Shown: positions 20,322 through 29,484, counted from the first letter of the stretch. The stretch: 64,000 nucleotides of DNA from Variovorax atrisoli 110B (GCF_000382045.1 NZ_KB907450.1:1006204-1070203), one strand, 5' to 3'. Translations and numbers: made by a program. The notes: generated by a model from the sequence alone, not told the origin.

Positions 20322-20825
20322 ATGCCGTCAGCCATCGAACTGGCCCGGGGCGATGAAAAGCTCATCGCCGCCGTCCACCGCAGCCGCCGCCTCATCAGCC
20401 GCAAGGCGCTGATGGCGGCAGCAGCCAGCGCGGTTCCCCTGCCCGGCCTCGACTGGATGGCCGATGCCGCGCTGCTCTCGCGGCTGGTGCCGCAGATCAG
20501 CGCGGAATTCGGCCTTTCGGTCACGCAGGTCGAGAAGCTCGCGCCGCACCAGCGCGAGCGCATCCAGAAGGCCGCGACCACCGTGGGCGCGCTGCTGGTC
20601 GGGCGGCTCGTCACGCGCGACCTGCTGCTGCGCCTCGCAAAGCACGCGGGCGTGCGCCTCACGGCCAAGCAGGCGACCAAGTACGTGCCCATCGCCGGGC
20701 AGATGGTGTCGGCCGCGCTCGGCTATGCGGCGCTGCGCGCGCTTGGCGAGCAGCACATCAAGGACTGCGTGCGCGTCAGCACCACCCTCGCTCTCGCGCC
20801 TCCCGAACCGCACGCGAGCGCCTGA
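20322..20825 (+). CDS. Hypothetical protein, DUF697/YcjF-like
   Basis: A 167-residue protein with Ala/Gly-rich hydrophobic helices (LMAAAASAVPLPGLDWMADAALLSRLV, about residues 30-56, and two more at 86-100 and 120-141). The AVPLPGLDW element and following Leu/Val pattern resemble the DUF697 part of YcjF and related GTPase-associated membrane proteins. The assignment is weak and no catalytic residue is evident. It begins 40 bases after yheS and probably shares its transcript. The last 50 bases overlap a convergent small gene. Confidence 0.6.
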   Translation: MPSAIELARGDEKLIAAVHRSRRLISRKALMAAAASAVPLPGLDWMADAALLSRLVPQISAEFGLSVTQVEKLAPHQRERIQKAATTVGALLVGRLVTRDLLLRLAKHAGVRLTAKQATKYVPIAGQMVSAALGYAALRALGEQHIKDCVRVSTTLALAPPEPHASA

Positions 20826-21009
20826 GCGCCTCGCCGTCGAAGAGCACCTGTGCCGCCCACGCGGCGCACGCCAGCCCGAAGCAGCTGCCGCCCGCGATGG
20901 CCGGATGCGCCGCGATCAGGCCGAAGGCCAGTCCCGCCAGGGAAAGCAGCGCCAGCAGCACGCACAGCGCGCGGTCGAGCCACAGGCCCGACGTCCATCG
21001 TCGATGCAC
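20776..21009 (-). CDS. Hypothetical two-helix membrane protein
   Basis: A 77-residue protein with two hydrophobic segments (about residues 11-33 and 38-56) and a basic tail with many Arg. It follows the small HTH gene by only seven bases on the same strand, suggesting co-expression, and its 3' end overlaps the convergent upstream gene by 50 bases. No family is recognised. Support is from length, hydrophobic pattern and position only. Confidence 0.5.
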   Translation of the reverse strand: MHRRWTSGLWLDRALCVLLALLSLAGLAFGLIAAHPAIAGGSCFGLACAAWAAQVLFDGEALRRSRAVREARERGWC

Positions 21010-21016
21010 CGCCTGC

Positions 21017-21250
21017 TCATCGCTTCTTTGCCGGGGGGCGGAAGGCCTCGGGCCCCGGCTTCAGGGCCTCCTCCTTCGCACGCTGCTCGTAGGCAGCCAG
21101 CAGCGCGACGTAGTGGCGCGACATCACGTCGGCCACCCGGCCCAGGCCGATCTTGCTGATCGTCGGCTGCGGAATGCCTGTTCTCTGTTCGATCTGCTTC
21201 TGCGTGAGGCCCATGGCCCTCAGGGCCAGAACCAACTCCCTTGGTTTCAT
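21017..21250 (-). CDS. Small XRE/HTH DNA-binding protein
   Basis: A 77-residue protein whose first half is a helix-turn-helix (LTQKQIEQRTGIPQPTISKI, about residues 15-34). The rest is a basic tail (RQxxxxALKPGPEAFRPPAKKR type). It resembles Cro-like or YdaS-like phage regulators in size. It is transcribed away from a CI-type repressor, with a 69-base AT-rich gap containing an inverted repeat, the geometry of a lambda-type switch. Its partner downstream encodes a small membrane protein. Confidence 0.75.
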   Translation of the reverse strand: MKPRELVLALRAMGLTQKQIEQRTGIPQPTISKIGLGRVADVMSRHYVALLAAYEQRAKEEALKPGPEAFRPPAKKR

Positions 21251-21270
21251 TCTTTTCTCCCTTTTTTTAC

Positions 21271-21293
21271 TATTCTAGAGTTCAGGAAGAATA
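21271..21293. promoter_or_regulatory. Candidate operator in the divergent switch region
   Basis: TATTCT (21271-21276) and AGAATA (21288-21293) form a perfect inverted repeat with an 11-base spacer, in the AT-rich gap (21251-21319) between the HTH gene and the repressor. Spacing and setting suit a dimeric repressor site controlling both directions. Confidence 0.5.
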
Positions 21294-21319
21294 TTCGTTT
21301 GGGCTTAAATCCCCAACCG

Positions 21320-22036
21320 ATGGACAGCATTGCCAAACGCGCCCTGGCCGCGCGCAAATTCGCCAAGATGACGCAGAAGCAGGCCGAAGCGGCCTCGGGC
21401 GTCAAGCAGTCGAGCATTTCCAAGATCGAGCGCGGGGACGTCACCCGCTCCATGAGCGTGCTGGCGCTGGCGCGCGCCTACCGGGCCGATCCCAACTGGC
21501 TCGACACCGGAGACGGCCCCGCCCCCTGGGACGAAGACCAGATGCGCCAGGCCCGCGACCGGGCCAACGAACCGCTCGGGCCGTACCGGGTGACCCACAT
21601 CCCCCCGACGATTCCGAGCTTCAATCCGCGCACGCCCGGCACCGTGCCGCTCATCTCGTGGACGGACGCAGCCAACTGGGACAGCCACGAGATCTCGCAG
21701 CAGCCGCGCGCCGAGCGCTGGATTCCCTGCATCGCCCACCACAGCCTCCAGAGCTATGCGCTGCGCGTTCGCGGCGACAGCATGACCTCGCCCAGCGGCC
21801 AGCTCAAGAGCTACCCATCAGGCTCCATCGTCTTCGTGGACACCTCGCTGAGGACGCCCGACGACGGCGAGCGCATCATCGCCAAGCTCGAGGACAGCGA
21901 CGAGGTCACCTTCAAGGTGTTCAAGCAGGAGGACGGCCGCCGCTGGCTGCTGCCGCTCAATCCCAAGCACGAGCCGGTGCGCTCCACCTTCACCGTGCTG
22001 GGCACGGTGGTGGGCAAGTGGGAAGACGAGGACTGA
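21320..22036 (+). CDS. CI/C2-type phage repressor (XRE HTH + S24 domain)
   Basis: A 238-residue protein: N-terminal HTH (MTQKQAEAASGVKQSSISKIERG, about residues 17-39) and a C-terminal S24/LexA-like domain (145-235). The candidate catalytic dyad is Ser154 in RGDSM and Lys189 in RIIAKL. I see no Ala-Gly or Cys-Gly cleavage dipeptide in the linker (60-140), so self-cleavage on DNA damage is uncertain. It is divergent from a small HTH gene, as in phage immunity regions, but no integrase, replication or structural phage genes flank it. It may be a domesticated prophage switch. The start was chosen at the ATG with HTH similarity immediately after. Confidence 0.83.
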   Translation: MDSIAKRALAARKFAKMTQKQAEAASGVKQSSISKIERGDVTRSMSVLALARAYRADPNWLDTGDGPAPWDEDQMRQARDRANEPLGPYRVTHIPPTIPSFNPRTPGTVPLISWTDAANWDSHEISQQPRAERWIPCIAHHSLQSYALRVRGDSMTSPSGQLKSYPSGSIVFVDTSLRTPDDGERIIAKLEDSDEVTFKVFKQEDGRRWLLPLNPKHEPVRSTFTVLGTVVGKWEDED

Positions 22037-22192
22037 GCCCGACGTGGGCGGCGCCTCGGCAAAAAATTAGCCAGGCATTAGCTGGAACACGATTTCGTCG
22101 AGGTCAGGTTGCGTGCAGGTTCGGAAGCGATATTCATGGCTCTCCCTGTGGCCTGCATCCTCTGATCCTCCCTCCTCCAGCAGGTCACCTTC

Positions 22193-22219
22193 AAGCCCGC
22201 CTCGTGCGGGCTTTTTTTT
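22193..22219 (+). terminator. Rho-independent terminator
   Basis: AAGCCCGC, CTCGT loop, GCGGGCTT, then a run of eight T's in all. It ends the repressor transcript 157 bases after its stop and insulates the efflux operon. The remaining 22037-22192 stretch shows nothing recognisable. Confidence 0.88.
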
Positions 22220-22228
22220 GTGGATTTG

Positions 22229-22327
22229 CTCGCCCCCAGGCTGCGCGGCACTGCGTGCCGCTTCGCCAACCCCCTACCGGGGGCAACACCCGAGGCCCGG
22301 CAGAGCCGGTTCCTCGGTGTTCCTGGA
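22229..22327 (+). repeat. Interspersed structured repeat, copy 4
   Basis: The most divergent copy in its stems, but still paired: the first hairpin is perfect (GCGGCAC, TGC, GTGCCGC) and the nested stem is CGAGG/CCTCG where copy 1 has GCGG/CCGC. These paired changes support a conserved fold. From here to 22505 the only other signal is a TACAAC -10-like box (22490-22495). Confidence 0.83.
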
Positions 22328-22505
22328 ATTGGGCCGTGGGTAATTTTTTGCAGTGCCCTTGGGGTGGTGCATTTGGCGCCTTGCCCGTACATTTCGCGCC
22401 GTGCAGGTCCCGTTTCGTCGCAACGGCCTCGCGGGGCAAGGGCGCGGCGGTGAGACTTCAGGAAGTCAGGCAGCCCGGGCGTTCCGGGTGTACAACCGCT
22501 GCCCC

Positions 22506-24116
22506 ATGCCAAATCAAGACAACAATGCATTGGAGGATCACCCTGGTTCGTCGTTGCGCGCTGCGTTTGCGCGTCGACGCGCGGGGTGGCCCGTTCAGGG
22601 CGCCGTGCTCGGCGCCGTCCTGCTGCTGATGAGCGGCTGTGCGGTCGGGCCGGATTTCAGGACGCCCGACCTGCCGGCCGCCGCCGGCGGCGCGGACTAC
22701 ACACCCGCGCCGATGCCGGTGCGCACCGCGAAGTCCGACGTGCCGGCCGGCCAGGCGCAGGAGCTGCTTCCCGGCCGCGACATCCCCGCCCAGTGGTGGG
22801 AGGTGTTCCGCTCGGAACCGCTCGATCGGCTGATCCGCGCCTCGCTCGCCCAGAGCCCCACGCTGGCTTCCGCGCAGGCCGCGCTGCGGCAGGCCGAGGC
22901 CACCTACGACGCTAAGTCGGGCAACCTGCTGTGGCCGCAGGTCAACGCGCAGCTGGGGGTGCAACGCGAGCGAGCCTCGGAGGTCAGCACGCGGGTGGCG
23001 GGCGGCCAGTTGCTCACGCTGTACAACGCCTCGGTCAACGTCAGCTACAACCTCGACGTGTTCGGTGCCTCGCGCCGGCAGATCGAGGGCGCGCAGGCCG
23101 CCGTGGAAGCGCAGCGCTACCAGGTGGAGGCGACGTACCTCACGCTGACCTCGAACCTCGTCACCACCGCGATCCGCGAGGCCGCGCTGCGCGGCCAGCT
23201 GCAGGCCACGCAAGAGGTGCTGCAGGCGCAGCGCGAGCAGCTGGGCGTGATCGAAAAGCAATTCGACACCGGCGCGATTCCGAAGTCGATCGTGCTGCAG
23301 CAGCGCACGCAGGTCGCGCAGACGCAGGCGGCGATACCGCCGCTGGAGAAATCGCTCGCGCAGACGCGCCACCAGCTCGCCGTGTTCGCGGGCCGTCTGC
23401 CTTCGGAGCAAGGCCTGCCGGAGTTCGACCTCGCCAGCCTCTCGCTGCCGCAGGAGCTGCCGCTGTCGCTGCCCTCCGAGCTTGCGCGCCAGCGGCCCGA
23501 CGTGCGCGCCAGCGAGGCGCAGCTGCACCAGGCCAGCGCGGCGGTCGGTGTGGCCACGGCGAATCTCTATCCGCAGATACAGCTCAGCGCGAGCTACGGC
23601 AACACCTCGCTGCGCGCCCGCGACCTGTTCACCGGGCCGACCACGCTGTGGAACATCGGCGCCGGGCTCACGCAGCCGATCTTCAACGGCGGTGCGCTGC
23701 GCGCGCAGCAGCGCGCGGCCGTCGCGGCCTACGACTCGGCGGCCGCGCAGTACCGCAACACCGTGCTCGGCGCCTTCCAGAACGTGGCCGATGCACTGCG
23801 CGCGCTCGAACTCGACGCGGCAGCGCTGCAGACCCAGGCCACCGCCGAGTCGCTCGCCAGGCAGTCGCTCGACCTGTCGACCGCGCAGTTCCGCGCCGGC
23901 GCGGTGAGCTACGTGACGCTGCTGACCGCGCAGCAGGCCTGGCTGCAGACGCACACCGCCCTGGCGCAGGCGCAGGCCGCGCGCTATGCGGACACGGCCG
24001 CCCTCTTCCAGGCGCTGGGCGGCGGCTGGTGGAACCGCGGTGCGCTGGCCGACGCGGCGATCGCGCCGGGGCAGCCCGCTGCGCCCTCGCCTCAGGCCTC
24101 GGCCCCGCTGAACTGA
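22506..24116 (+). CDS. RND efflux outer-membrane lipoprotein (NodT/OprM family)
   Basis: A 536-residue TolC-like channel. A basic N-terminus and hydrophobic stretch end in a lipobox (LLLMSGC, Cys near residue 45), so it is probably lipid-anchored. Two OEP-type repeats with heptad-rich coiled coils follow; the SELARQRPDVRASEAQL and ATANLYPQIQLSASYG elements are diagnostic of NodT-type proteins. It would form the outer-membrane exit for the two downstream genes. The operon order (channel, adaptor, pump) is unusual, as the channel more often comes last. Confidence 0.9.
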   Translation: MPNQDNNALEDHPGSSLRAAFARRRAGWPVQGAVLGAVLLLMSGCAVGPDFRTPDLPAAAGGADYTPAPMPVRTAKSDVPAGQAQELLPGRDIPAQWWEVFRSEPLDRLIRASLAQSPTLASAQAALRQAEATYDAKSGNLLWPQVNAQLGVQRERASEVSTRVAGGQLLTLYNASVNVSYNLDVFGASRRQIEGAQAAVEAQRYQVEATYLTLTSNLVTTAIREAALRGQLQATQEVLQAQREQLGVIEKQFDTGAIPKSIVLQQRTQVAQTQAAIPPLEKSLAQTRHQLAVFAGRLPSEQGLPEFDLASLSLPQELPLSLPSELARQRPDVRASEAQLHQASAAVGVATANLYPQIQLSASYGNTSLRARDLFTGPTTLWNIGAGLTQPIFNGGALRAQQRAAVAAYDSAAAQYRNTVLGAFQNVADALRALELDAAALQTQATAESLARQSLDLSTAQFRAGAVSYVTLLTAQQAWLQTHTALAQAQAARYADTAALFQALGGGWWNRGALADAAIAPGQPAAPSPQASAPLN

Positions 24117-24156
24117 GCAGACCCGAACACTCCATAACTCCAAGAAAAGCCAATTT

Positions 24157-25329
24157 ATGACCCGGAGAATGATCATCATGATCGGCTGCGTGCTGCTGCT
24201 GGTCGCCGTGCTCGCCGTGGGCAAGTTCCTTCAGATCCGCGCGCTGATCGCCGCAGTGCCCAAGCCCGGCCCGCAGACGGTGTCGACGGCCGAGGTGCAG
24301 AAGCTGCGGTGGCAGTCGCAGCTCACCGCGGTCGGCACGCTGAACCCGGTGCGCGGCGCCGACCTGGGCACCGAGGTGGCCGGGCTGGTGCGCACCGTGC
24401 ACTTCAAGTCGGGGCAGGACGTGAAGGCCGGCACGCTGCTGGTCGAGCTCAATGCCGATTCCGACATCGCCCAGCTGCACGCGGCCGAGGCAGCCGCCGC
24501 GCAGGCCGCCATCGTGCTCAAGCGCGACCAGGCGCAGCTCGCGGTGCAGGCGGTGAGCCAGGCGCAGATCGATGCCGACACCAACGACCTGAAGGCCAAG
24601 CGCGCGCAGGTCGAGCAGCAGGCCGCGCTGGTCGCGAAGAAGTCGATCCGCGCGCCCTTCTCCGGTCGCCTGGGCATCACCACGCTGAACCCGGGCCAGT
24701 ACGTGAACGCGGGCGACAAGCTGGTCACGCTGCAGACGCTGGACCCGATCTACGTCGACTTCGCCCTGCCCCAGCAGCAGCTCGCGGGCCTGGCGGTGGG
24801 CCAGGTGGTGAACCTGTCGGTCGACACCTTCCCGGGCCAGAGCTTCAGCGGCAAGATCAATGCGATCAGCCCGAAGGTGGACGCCGCCACGCGCAACGTG
24901 CAGGTCGAGGCCACCATCTCCAACCCGAAGCAGCTGCTGCTGCCCGGCATGTTCGCCAACGTGAAGATCGATGTCGGCGGCGAGCAGGAGCAGCTCACGC
25001 TGCCGGCCACCGCCGTCACCTACAACCCGTACGGCTCGACCGTGTACGTGGTGAAGGAGGCCGAGCCGCCCAAACCTGGCGCGGCAGGCACCGCGGGTGC
25101 GCCCGCGCAGCCGGCCAATCCATCGGGCGCCAAGCAGCTCGTCGCGCAGCAGGTCTTCATCGAGACCGGCCCGACGCGCGGCGACCAGATCGCCATCGTC
25201 AAGGGCCTCACGGCCGGCCAGGTGGTGGTGAGCAGCGGCCAGAACAAGCTGAAGAACGGCACGCCGGTGGTGGTGGACAACAGCGTCCAGCCCACCAACA
25301 ACCCGGCGCCGACGCCGCAGGAAAAGTGA
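24157..25329 (+). CDS. RND efflux periplasmic adaptor (membrane fusion protein)
   Basis: A 390-residue adaptor with an N-terminal signal anchor (about residues 5-22), lipoyl halves (GTEVAGLVRTVHFKSGQDVKAG and IRAPFSGRLGITTLNPGQYV), a central helical hairpin (about 105-150), then beta-barrel and membrane-proximal domains. The C-terminal third has a Pro/Ala-rich insert. It bridges the inner-membrane pump to the outer-membrane channel. It lies 40 bases after the channel gene and 10 bases before the pump gene. Family resemblance is to MexH/AcrA-type adaptors. Confidence 0.91.
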   Translation: MTRRMIIMIGCVLLLVAVLAVGKFLQIRALIAAVPKPGPQTVSTAEVQKLRWQSQLTAVGTLNPVRGADLGTEVAGLVRTVHFKSGQDVKAGTLLVELNADSDIAQLHAAEAAAAQAAIVLKRDQAQLAVQAVSQAQIDADTNDLKAKRAQVEQQAALVAKKSIRAPFSGRLGITTLNPGQYVNAGDKLVTLQTLDPIYVDFALPQQQLAGLAVGQVVNLSVDTFPGQSFSGKINAISPKVDAATRNVQVEATISNPKQLLLPGMFANVKIDVGGEQEQLTLPATAVTYNPYGSTVYVVKEAEPPKPGAAGTAGAPAQPANPSGAKQLVAQQVFIETGPTRGDQIAIVKGLTAGQVVVSSGQNKLKNGTPVVVDNSVQPTNNPAPTPQEK

Positions 25330-25339
25330 GGTCACCCGA

Positions 25340-28300
25340 ATGAACTTCACAGACATCTTCATCCGCCGGCCGGTGCTGGCGATGGTGGTGAGCCTGCTGA
25401 TCGTGGTCCTGGGGCTTCGCGCGCTGGCCGGCCTGCCGGTCAACCAGTACCCGAAGACCGAGAACGGCGTGGTCACCATCACCACCGCCTACTACGGCGC
25501 GGACGCGGCCACGGTCGCGGGCTTCATCACGCAGCCTCTGGAGGCCGCGGTGTCGCAGGCGCAGGGCATCGACTACCTGTCGTCGTCGAGCAGCCTGGGC
25601 GTGTCGACCATCACCGCCACGCTGCGGCTGAACTACGACTCCAACCGCGCGCTGACCGAGATCAACACACAGGTGAACTCGGTGCGCAACCAGCTGCCGC
25701 CGCAGGCGCAGCAGCCGGTGCTGACGGTGGCTACCGGCCAGACCACCGACGCGATGTACATCGGCTTCTACAGCGACACGCTGCCCAACAACAACGTCAC
25801 CGACTTCCTGGTGCGCGTGGTGCAGCCCAAGCTCAACGCCATTCCGGGCGTGCAGACCGCCGAGATCCTCGGCGCGCGCACCTTCGCGCTGCGGGCATGG
25901 CTCGATGCGCAGAAGATGGCCGCCTACGGCGTGACCGCCACCGACGTGAGCGCGGCGCTGGCCGCCAACAACTACCTCGCGGCCGTCGGCCAGAGCAAGG
26001 GCCAGATGGTCAGCGTGCCGCTCACGGCCGGCACCTCGCTGCACAGCGTGGACGAGTTCAAGCAGCTTTCGGTGAAGAGCGCCAACGGCGCCATCGTGCG
26101 GCTGCAGGACGTGGCCAACGTGACGCTGGGCTCCGAGAACTACGACTTCAACGTGGCCTTCAACGGCGTGCGCTCGGTCTTCATCGGCATCAAGGTCGCG
26201 CCCGAGGCCAACATCCTCGAGGTGGCCAAGCAGGTGCGTACGGTGTTCCCCGACATCCAGGCACAGCTGCCCACGGGGCTGACCGGCAAGATCGTCTACG
26301 ACTCGACCGACTTCATCAACACCTCGATCAGCGAAGTGATCAAGACGCTGGTGGAGGCGCTGGTCATCGTGACGGTGGTGATCTATCTCTTCCTGGGAAG
26401 CCTGCGCGCGGTGGTGGTGCCGCTGATCGCGATGCCGCTGTCGCTGATCGGCACCTTCTTCATCATGCTGGCGCTGGGCTACTCGATCAACCTGCTCACG
26501 CTGCTGGCGCTGGTGCTCGCCATCGGCCTGGTGGTGGACGACGCGATCATCGTGGTGGAGAACGTCGACCGGCACATGCGCGAGGGCAAGTCGCCCATGC
26601 AGGCCTCGCTGCTCGCGGCGCGCGAACTGGGCGGCCCCATCCTGGCGATGACGGTGGTGCTGGTGGCGGTGTACGTGCCCATCGGCTTCCAGGGCGGGCT
26701 GACCGGCTCGCTCTTCACCGAGTTCGCCTTCACGCTCGCGGGCTCGGTGGTGGTGTCGGGCATCGTGGCGCTGACGCTGTCGCCCATGATGTGTTCGCGC
26801 TTCTTCAAGCCCGAGCAGGACACCGGCAAGTTCGCAATGAAGATCGAGCACGTCTTCGAGCGCGTGCATCACCGCTACCAGCTGATATTGCGCGGCGTGC
26901 TCAAGACCTGGCCGGTGATGATCGTCATGGGCGCCATCCTGGTGGCGCTGCTGTTCGTGATGTTCAAGATGTCGAAGTCGGAGCTCGCGCCCGAGGAAGA
27001 CCAGGGCATCGTGCTGTCGCAGGTGGTGGGCGCGCCCACGGCCACCATCAACCAGATGCAGACGTACGCCGACCAGATCTTCAAGGTCGCGCACGACACG
27101 CCCGAGTACGCGCAGCTCTTCCAGCTGACCGGCGTGCCCAGCACCAACGCGGGCATCGCGGGCGTGCTGCTCAAGCCCTGGGACGAGCGCACGCGCAGCG
27201 CGCACGACATCCAGACCGATCTGCAGAAGCGCTGGAACGGCATTGCCGGCGCGAAGGTGGTGGCCTTCCAGTTCCCTGCGCTACCGGGTGCATCGGGCCT
27301 GCCGGTGCAGTTCGTCATCAAGACCACCGAGCCCTTCGAGAATTTGAACGCCCTCGCCCAGCAGATCATGGACAAGGCGCGCGCCGACGGAAAGTTCTAC
27401 TACATCGACGCCGACCTGAAGATCGACCTGCCGCAGGCCTCCGTGGTGGTCGACCGCGACAAGATCGCCTCGCTGGGCATCACGCAACAGGACGTCGGCA
27501 ACGCCATGGGCGCTGCGCTGGGCGGCGCGTACGTCAACTACTTCTCGATCTCGGGCCGCTCGTACAAGGTGATCCCGCAGGTGCAGCAGGTCGACCGGCT
27601 GAATCCCTCGGACGTGCTGAACTTCTACATCAAGACGCCCAACGGCGTGGTGCCGGCCAGCACGGTGGCGAGCCTGAAGTACAGCGTGCAGCCCGAGACG
27701 GTGAACCACTTCCAGCAACTCAATTCCGTGACCATCCAGGGCGTGCCCAGCGGCACGCAGGGCGAGACGCTGGAGTACCTGCGCGGCCTGGTCCAGCAGA
27801 TGGCGCCCAGCGGCTACACGGTGGACTACTCCGGCCAGTCGCGCCAGTTCGTGCAGGAGTCGGGCAACTTCGCCATCACCTTCGTCTTCGCGCTGATCAT
27901 CGTGTTCCTGGCGCTGGCGGCGCAGTTCGAGAGCTTCCGCGATCCGGTGGTGATCCTGGTGTCGGTGCCGCTCGCCCTCTTCGGCGCGATGATCTTCATC
28001 TTCTGGGGCTTCGCCTCGATGAACATCTACACCCAGGTGGGCCTGGTGACGCTGATGGGCCTCATCAGCAAGCACGGCATCCTGATCGTCGAAGTGGCCA
28101 ACCGCCTGCAGAAGCAGGGCCTGAGCAAGCTCGACGCCATCGTGGAAGCCGCCGGCACCCGCCTGCGCCCCATCCTGATGACGACCGCCGCCATGGTCTT
28201 CGGCGTGCTGCCGCTGGTCATCGCCTCCGGCGCCGGCGCCGCGGGCCGCAAGGCGATGGGCATCGTGATCTTCAGCGGGCTGTCCATCGGCACGCTGTTC

Positions 28301-28432
28301 ACGCTCTTCGTGGTGCCGGCGATGTACCTGTTCATCGCGGCGCGGCATGAGAAAGACGCGGAAGACGAAAAGGAAAGCACCGCCGGCACGAACGCGCCGA
28401 CGCTGCCGGGCAGCGTGGCACCGGAAGCCTGA
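25340..28432 (+). CDS. RND multidrug efflux pump, HAE1 family (MexI-like)
   Basis: A 1030-residue proton-driven transporter. MNFTDIFIRRPVLAMVVSLL gives the first helix, followed by a large periplasmic porter loop, then helices 2-6. The proton-relay helix reads VLAIGLVVDDAIIVVENVDRH, with the paired aspartates in the DD motif. A second porter loop and helices 8-12 follow. Length and the NQYPKTENGVV and FINTSISEVIKTL elements fit MexI/MdtC-like HAE1 pumps. The substrates are unknown. The operon has no adjacent regulator; the only regulator nearby is the lone repressor upstream, behind a terminator. Confidence 0.93.
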   Translation: MNFTDIFIRRPVLAMVVSLLIVVLGLRALAGLPVNQYPKTENGVVTITTAYYGADAATVAGFITQPLEAAVSQAQGIDYLSSSSSLGVSTITATLRLNYDSNRALTEINTQVNSVRNQLPPQAQQPVLTVATGQTTDAMYIGFYSDTLPNNNVTDFLVRVVQPKLNAIPGVQTAEILGARTFALRAWLDAQKMAAYGVTATDVSAALAANNYLAAVGQSKGQMVSVPLTAGTSLHSVDEFKQLSVKSANGAIVRLQDVANVTLGSENYDFNVAFNGVRSVFIGIKVAPEANILEVAKQVRTVFPDIQAQLPTGLTGKIVYDSTDFINTSISEVIKTLVEALVIVTVVIYLFLGSLRAVVVPLIAMPLSLIGTFFIMLALGYSINLLTLLALVLAIGLVVDDAIIVVENVDRHMREGKSPMQASLLAARELGGPILAMTVVLVAVYVPIGFQGGLTGSLFTEFAFTLAGSVVVSGIVALTLSPMMCSRFFKPEQDTGKFAMKIEHVFERVHHRYQLILRGVLKTWPVMIVMGAILVALLFVMFKMSKSELAPEEDQGIVLSQVVGAPTATINQMQTYADQIFKVAHDTPEYAQLFQLTGVPSTNAGIAGVLLKPWDERTRSAHDIQTDLQKRWNGIAGAKVVAFQFPALPGASGLPVQFVIKTTEPFENLNALAQQIMDKARADGKFYYIDADLKIDLPQASVVVDRDKIASLGITQQDVGNAMGAALGGAYVNYFSISGRSYKVIPQVQQVDRLNPSDVLNFYIKTPNGVVPASTVASLKYSVQPETVNHFQQLNSVTIQGVPSGTQGETLEYLRGLVQQMAPSGYTVDYSGQSRQFVQESGNFAITFVFALIIVFLALAAQFESFRDPVVILVSVPLALFGAMIFIFWGFASMNIYTQVGLVTLMGLISKHGILIVEVANRLQKQGLSKLDAIVEAAGTRLRPILMTTAAMVFGVLPLVIASGAGAAGRKAMGIVIFSGLSIGTLFTLFVVPAMYLFIAARHEKDAEDEKESTAGTNAPTLPGSVAPEA

Positions 28433-28460
28433 GCGCAGCGCCGATCCGATCGGCAGTAAG

Positions 28461-28490
28461 AGCCCACGGTACTGAGGACCGTGGGCTTTT
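28461..28490. terminator. Bidirectional terminator
   Basis: AGCCCACGGT, a short ACTGAGG-like loop and ACCGTGGGCTTTT form a perfect 10-base stem with T-run on the plus strand. It lies between the efflux operon and a convergent lipoprotein gene, and can terminate both. Confidence 0.85.
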
Positions 28491-28495
28491 CTACG

Positions 28496-28738
28496 TCAAT
28501 CGCAGCGGTAGAAGACCTCGCCTCCGGAAACCCGCTTGACCGCGTCTTCCGCGCCCGGGTTGGCCAGGAAGCGCATCGGTGCGCCGAAATTGCGACAGTA
28601 GTTCTCGGCATCCTGCGCAGTCGGCGACTTGAAGACGCCGTTGCCCAGCGGCGTGTAGCGCGGAGCCTCGCGGGTGACACAGCCGGCTACCAATGCCGCA
28701 GAAAGAACGATGGCGGAGAAAGAAATGAAGGTACGCAT
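28496..28738 (-). CDS. Small lipoprotein of unknown function
   Basis: An 80-residue protein with a signal peptide and lipobox (AALVAGC, Cys20). The mature part is about 60 residues, polar, with two further cysteines (in NYCRNFG and the C-terminal FYRCD). The frame stays open upstream to 28924, but the earlier part is not protein-like and the lipobox sets the true start. Facing the efflux operon, it ends at the shared terminator. No family is recognised. The 248-base gap to the next gene (28739-28986) has nothing evident. Confidence 0.7.
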   Translation of the reverse strand: MRTFISFSAIVLSAALVAGCVTREAPRYTPLGNGVFKSPTAQDAENYCRNFGAPMRFLANPGAEDAVKRVSGGEVFYRCD

Positions 28739-28986
28739 CGGAAAAGGTCGGAGGCGCCAGCCAGAGCCGCCGGGGTGAGGAAAGACGGGCGACTGTAGCC
28801 GCTTCGAGAACGCTCCCCCGCCAGAGGACGGCCGGAACAGCCTGCTCGCTGCGTCACCAACGCGTTGCCCTTCGACAAGCCTTGTCGGTGCGGGACCACA
28901 CGGCTGTGCGCCGTGTGTCCTCATGGCGCGCTACACGCCCGCGCTTACCTTAAGGACTTCTTTTCACCGATCTGGAGTTCAACGAC

Positions 28987-29484
28987 ATGACGACGACGAC
29001 CGACCTGGGCAAGCTCTGGGACCTCATCAAGGACACCCGCTTCGGCATGCTGACCCACCGCCATGGCGACGGCCAACTGCACAGCCATCCGCTGACCACG
29101 CAGAACAGGGACGGCGACGACGTGCGCACGCTTTACTTCTTCGTGCCGAAGAACGGAGACATCGCGCGTCACGTCGCCAGCGACCCGGTGGTGAACATCG
29201 CGTATGCCAACACCGACGACGACAGCTACGTGTCGGTGTCGGGCCACGCCACGCTGCTTGAGAACCAAGCAAAGAAGGAAGCACTCTTCAACAAGATGGC
29301 GCAGGCCTGGTTCCCCAATGGCCCGACCGATCCCAACCTCGGCCTGCTCGCAGTGGCGGTGGTCGATGCCGAGTACTGGGACGTGGACGACAGCAAGATG
29401 GTGCAGCTCTACAAGATGGCGAAGGCCGCCATCACGGGCGAGCCGCCGAAGGACCTTGGCGAGCACAAGAAGGTTGCGATCTGA
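28987..29484 (+). CDS. PNPOx-like general stress protein
   Basis: A 165-residue protein in the pyridoxamine-phosphate-oxidase-like split-barrel fold, of the general stress protein 26 type. The typical string of elements is present: LWDLIKDTRFGMLTHRHGDGQLHSHPL, LYFFVPKNGDIARHVASDPVVNIAYA and YVSVSGHATLL. Relatives bind FMN, but the true pyridoxamine oxidase residues are not all present, so oxidase activity is not implied. It stands alone, followed by tRNA-Lys on the other strand. Confidence 0.85.
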   Translation: MTTTTDLGKLWDLIKDTRFGMLTHRHGDGQLHSHPLTTQNRDGDDVRTLYFFVPKNGDIARHVASDPVVNIAYANTDDDSYVSVSGHATLLENQAKKEALFNKMAQAWFPNGPTDPNLGLLAVAVVDAEYWDVDDSKMVQLYKMAKAAITGEPPKDLGEHKKVAI

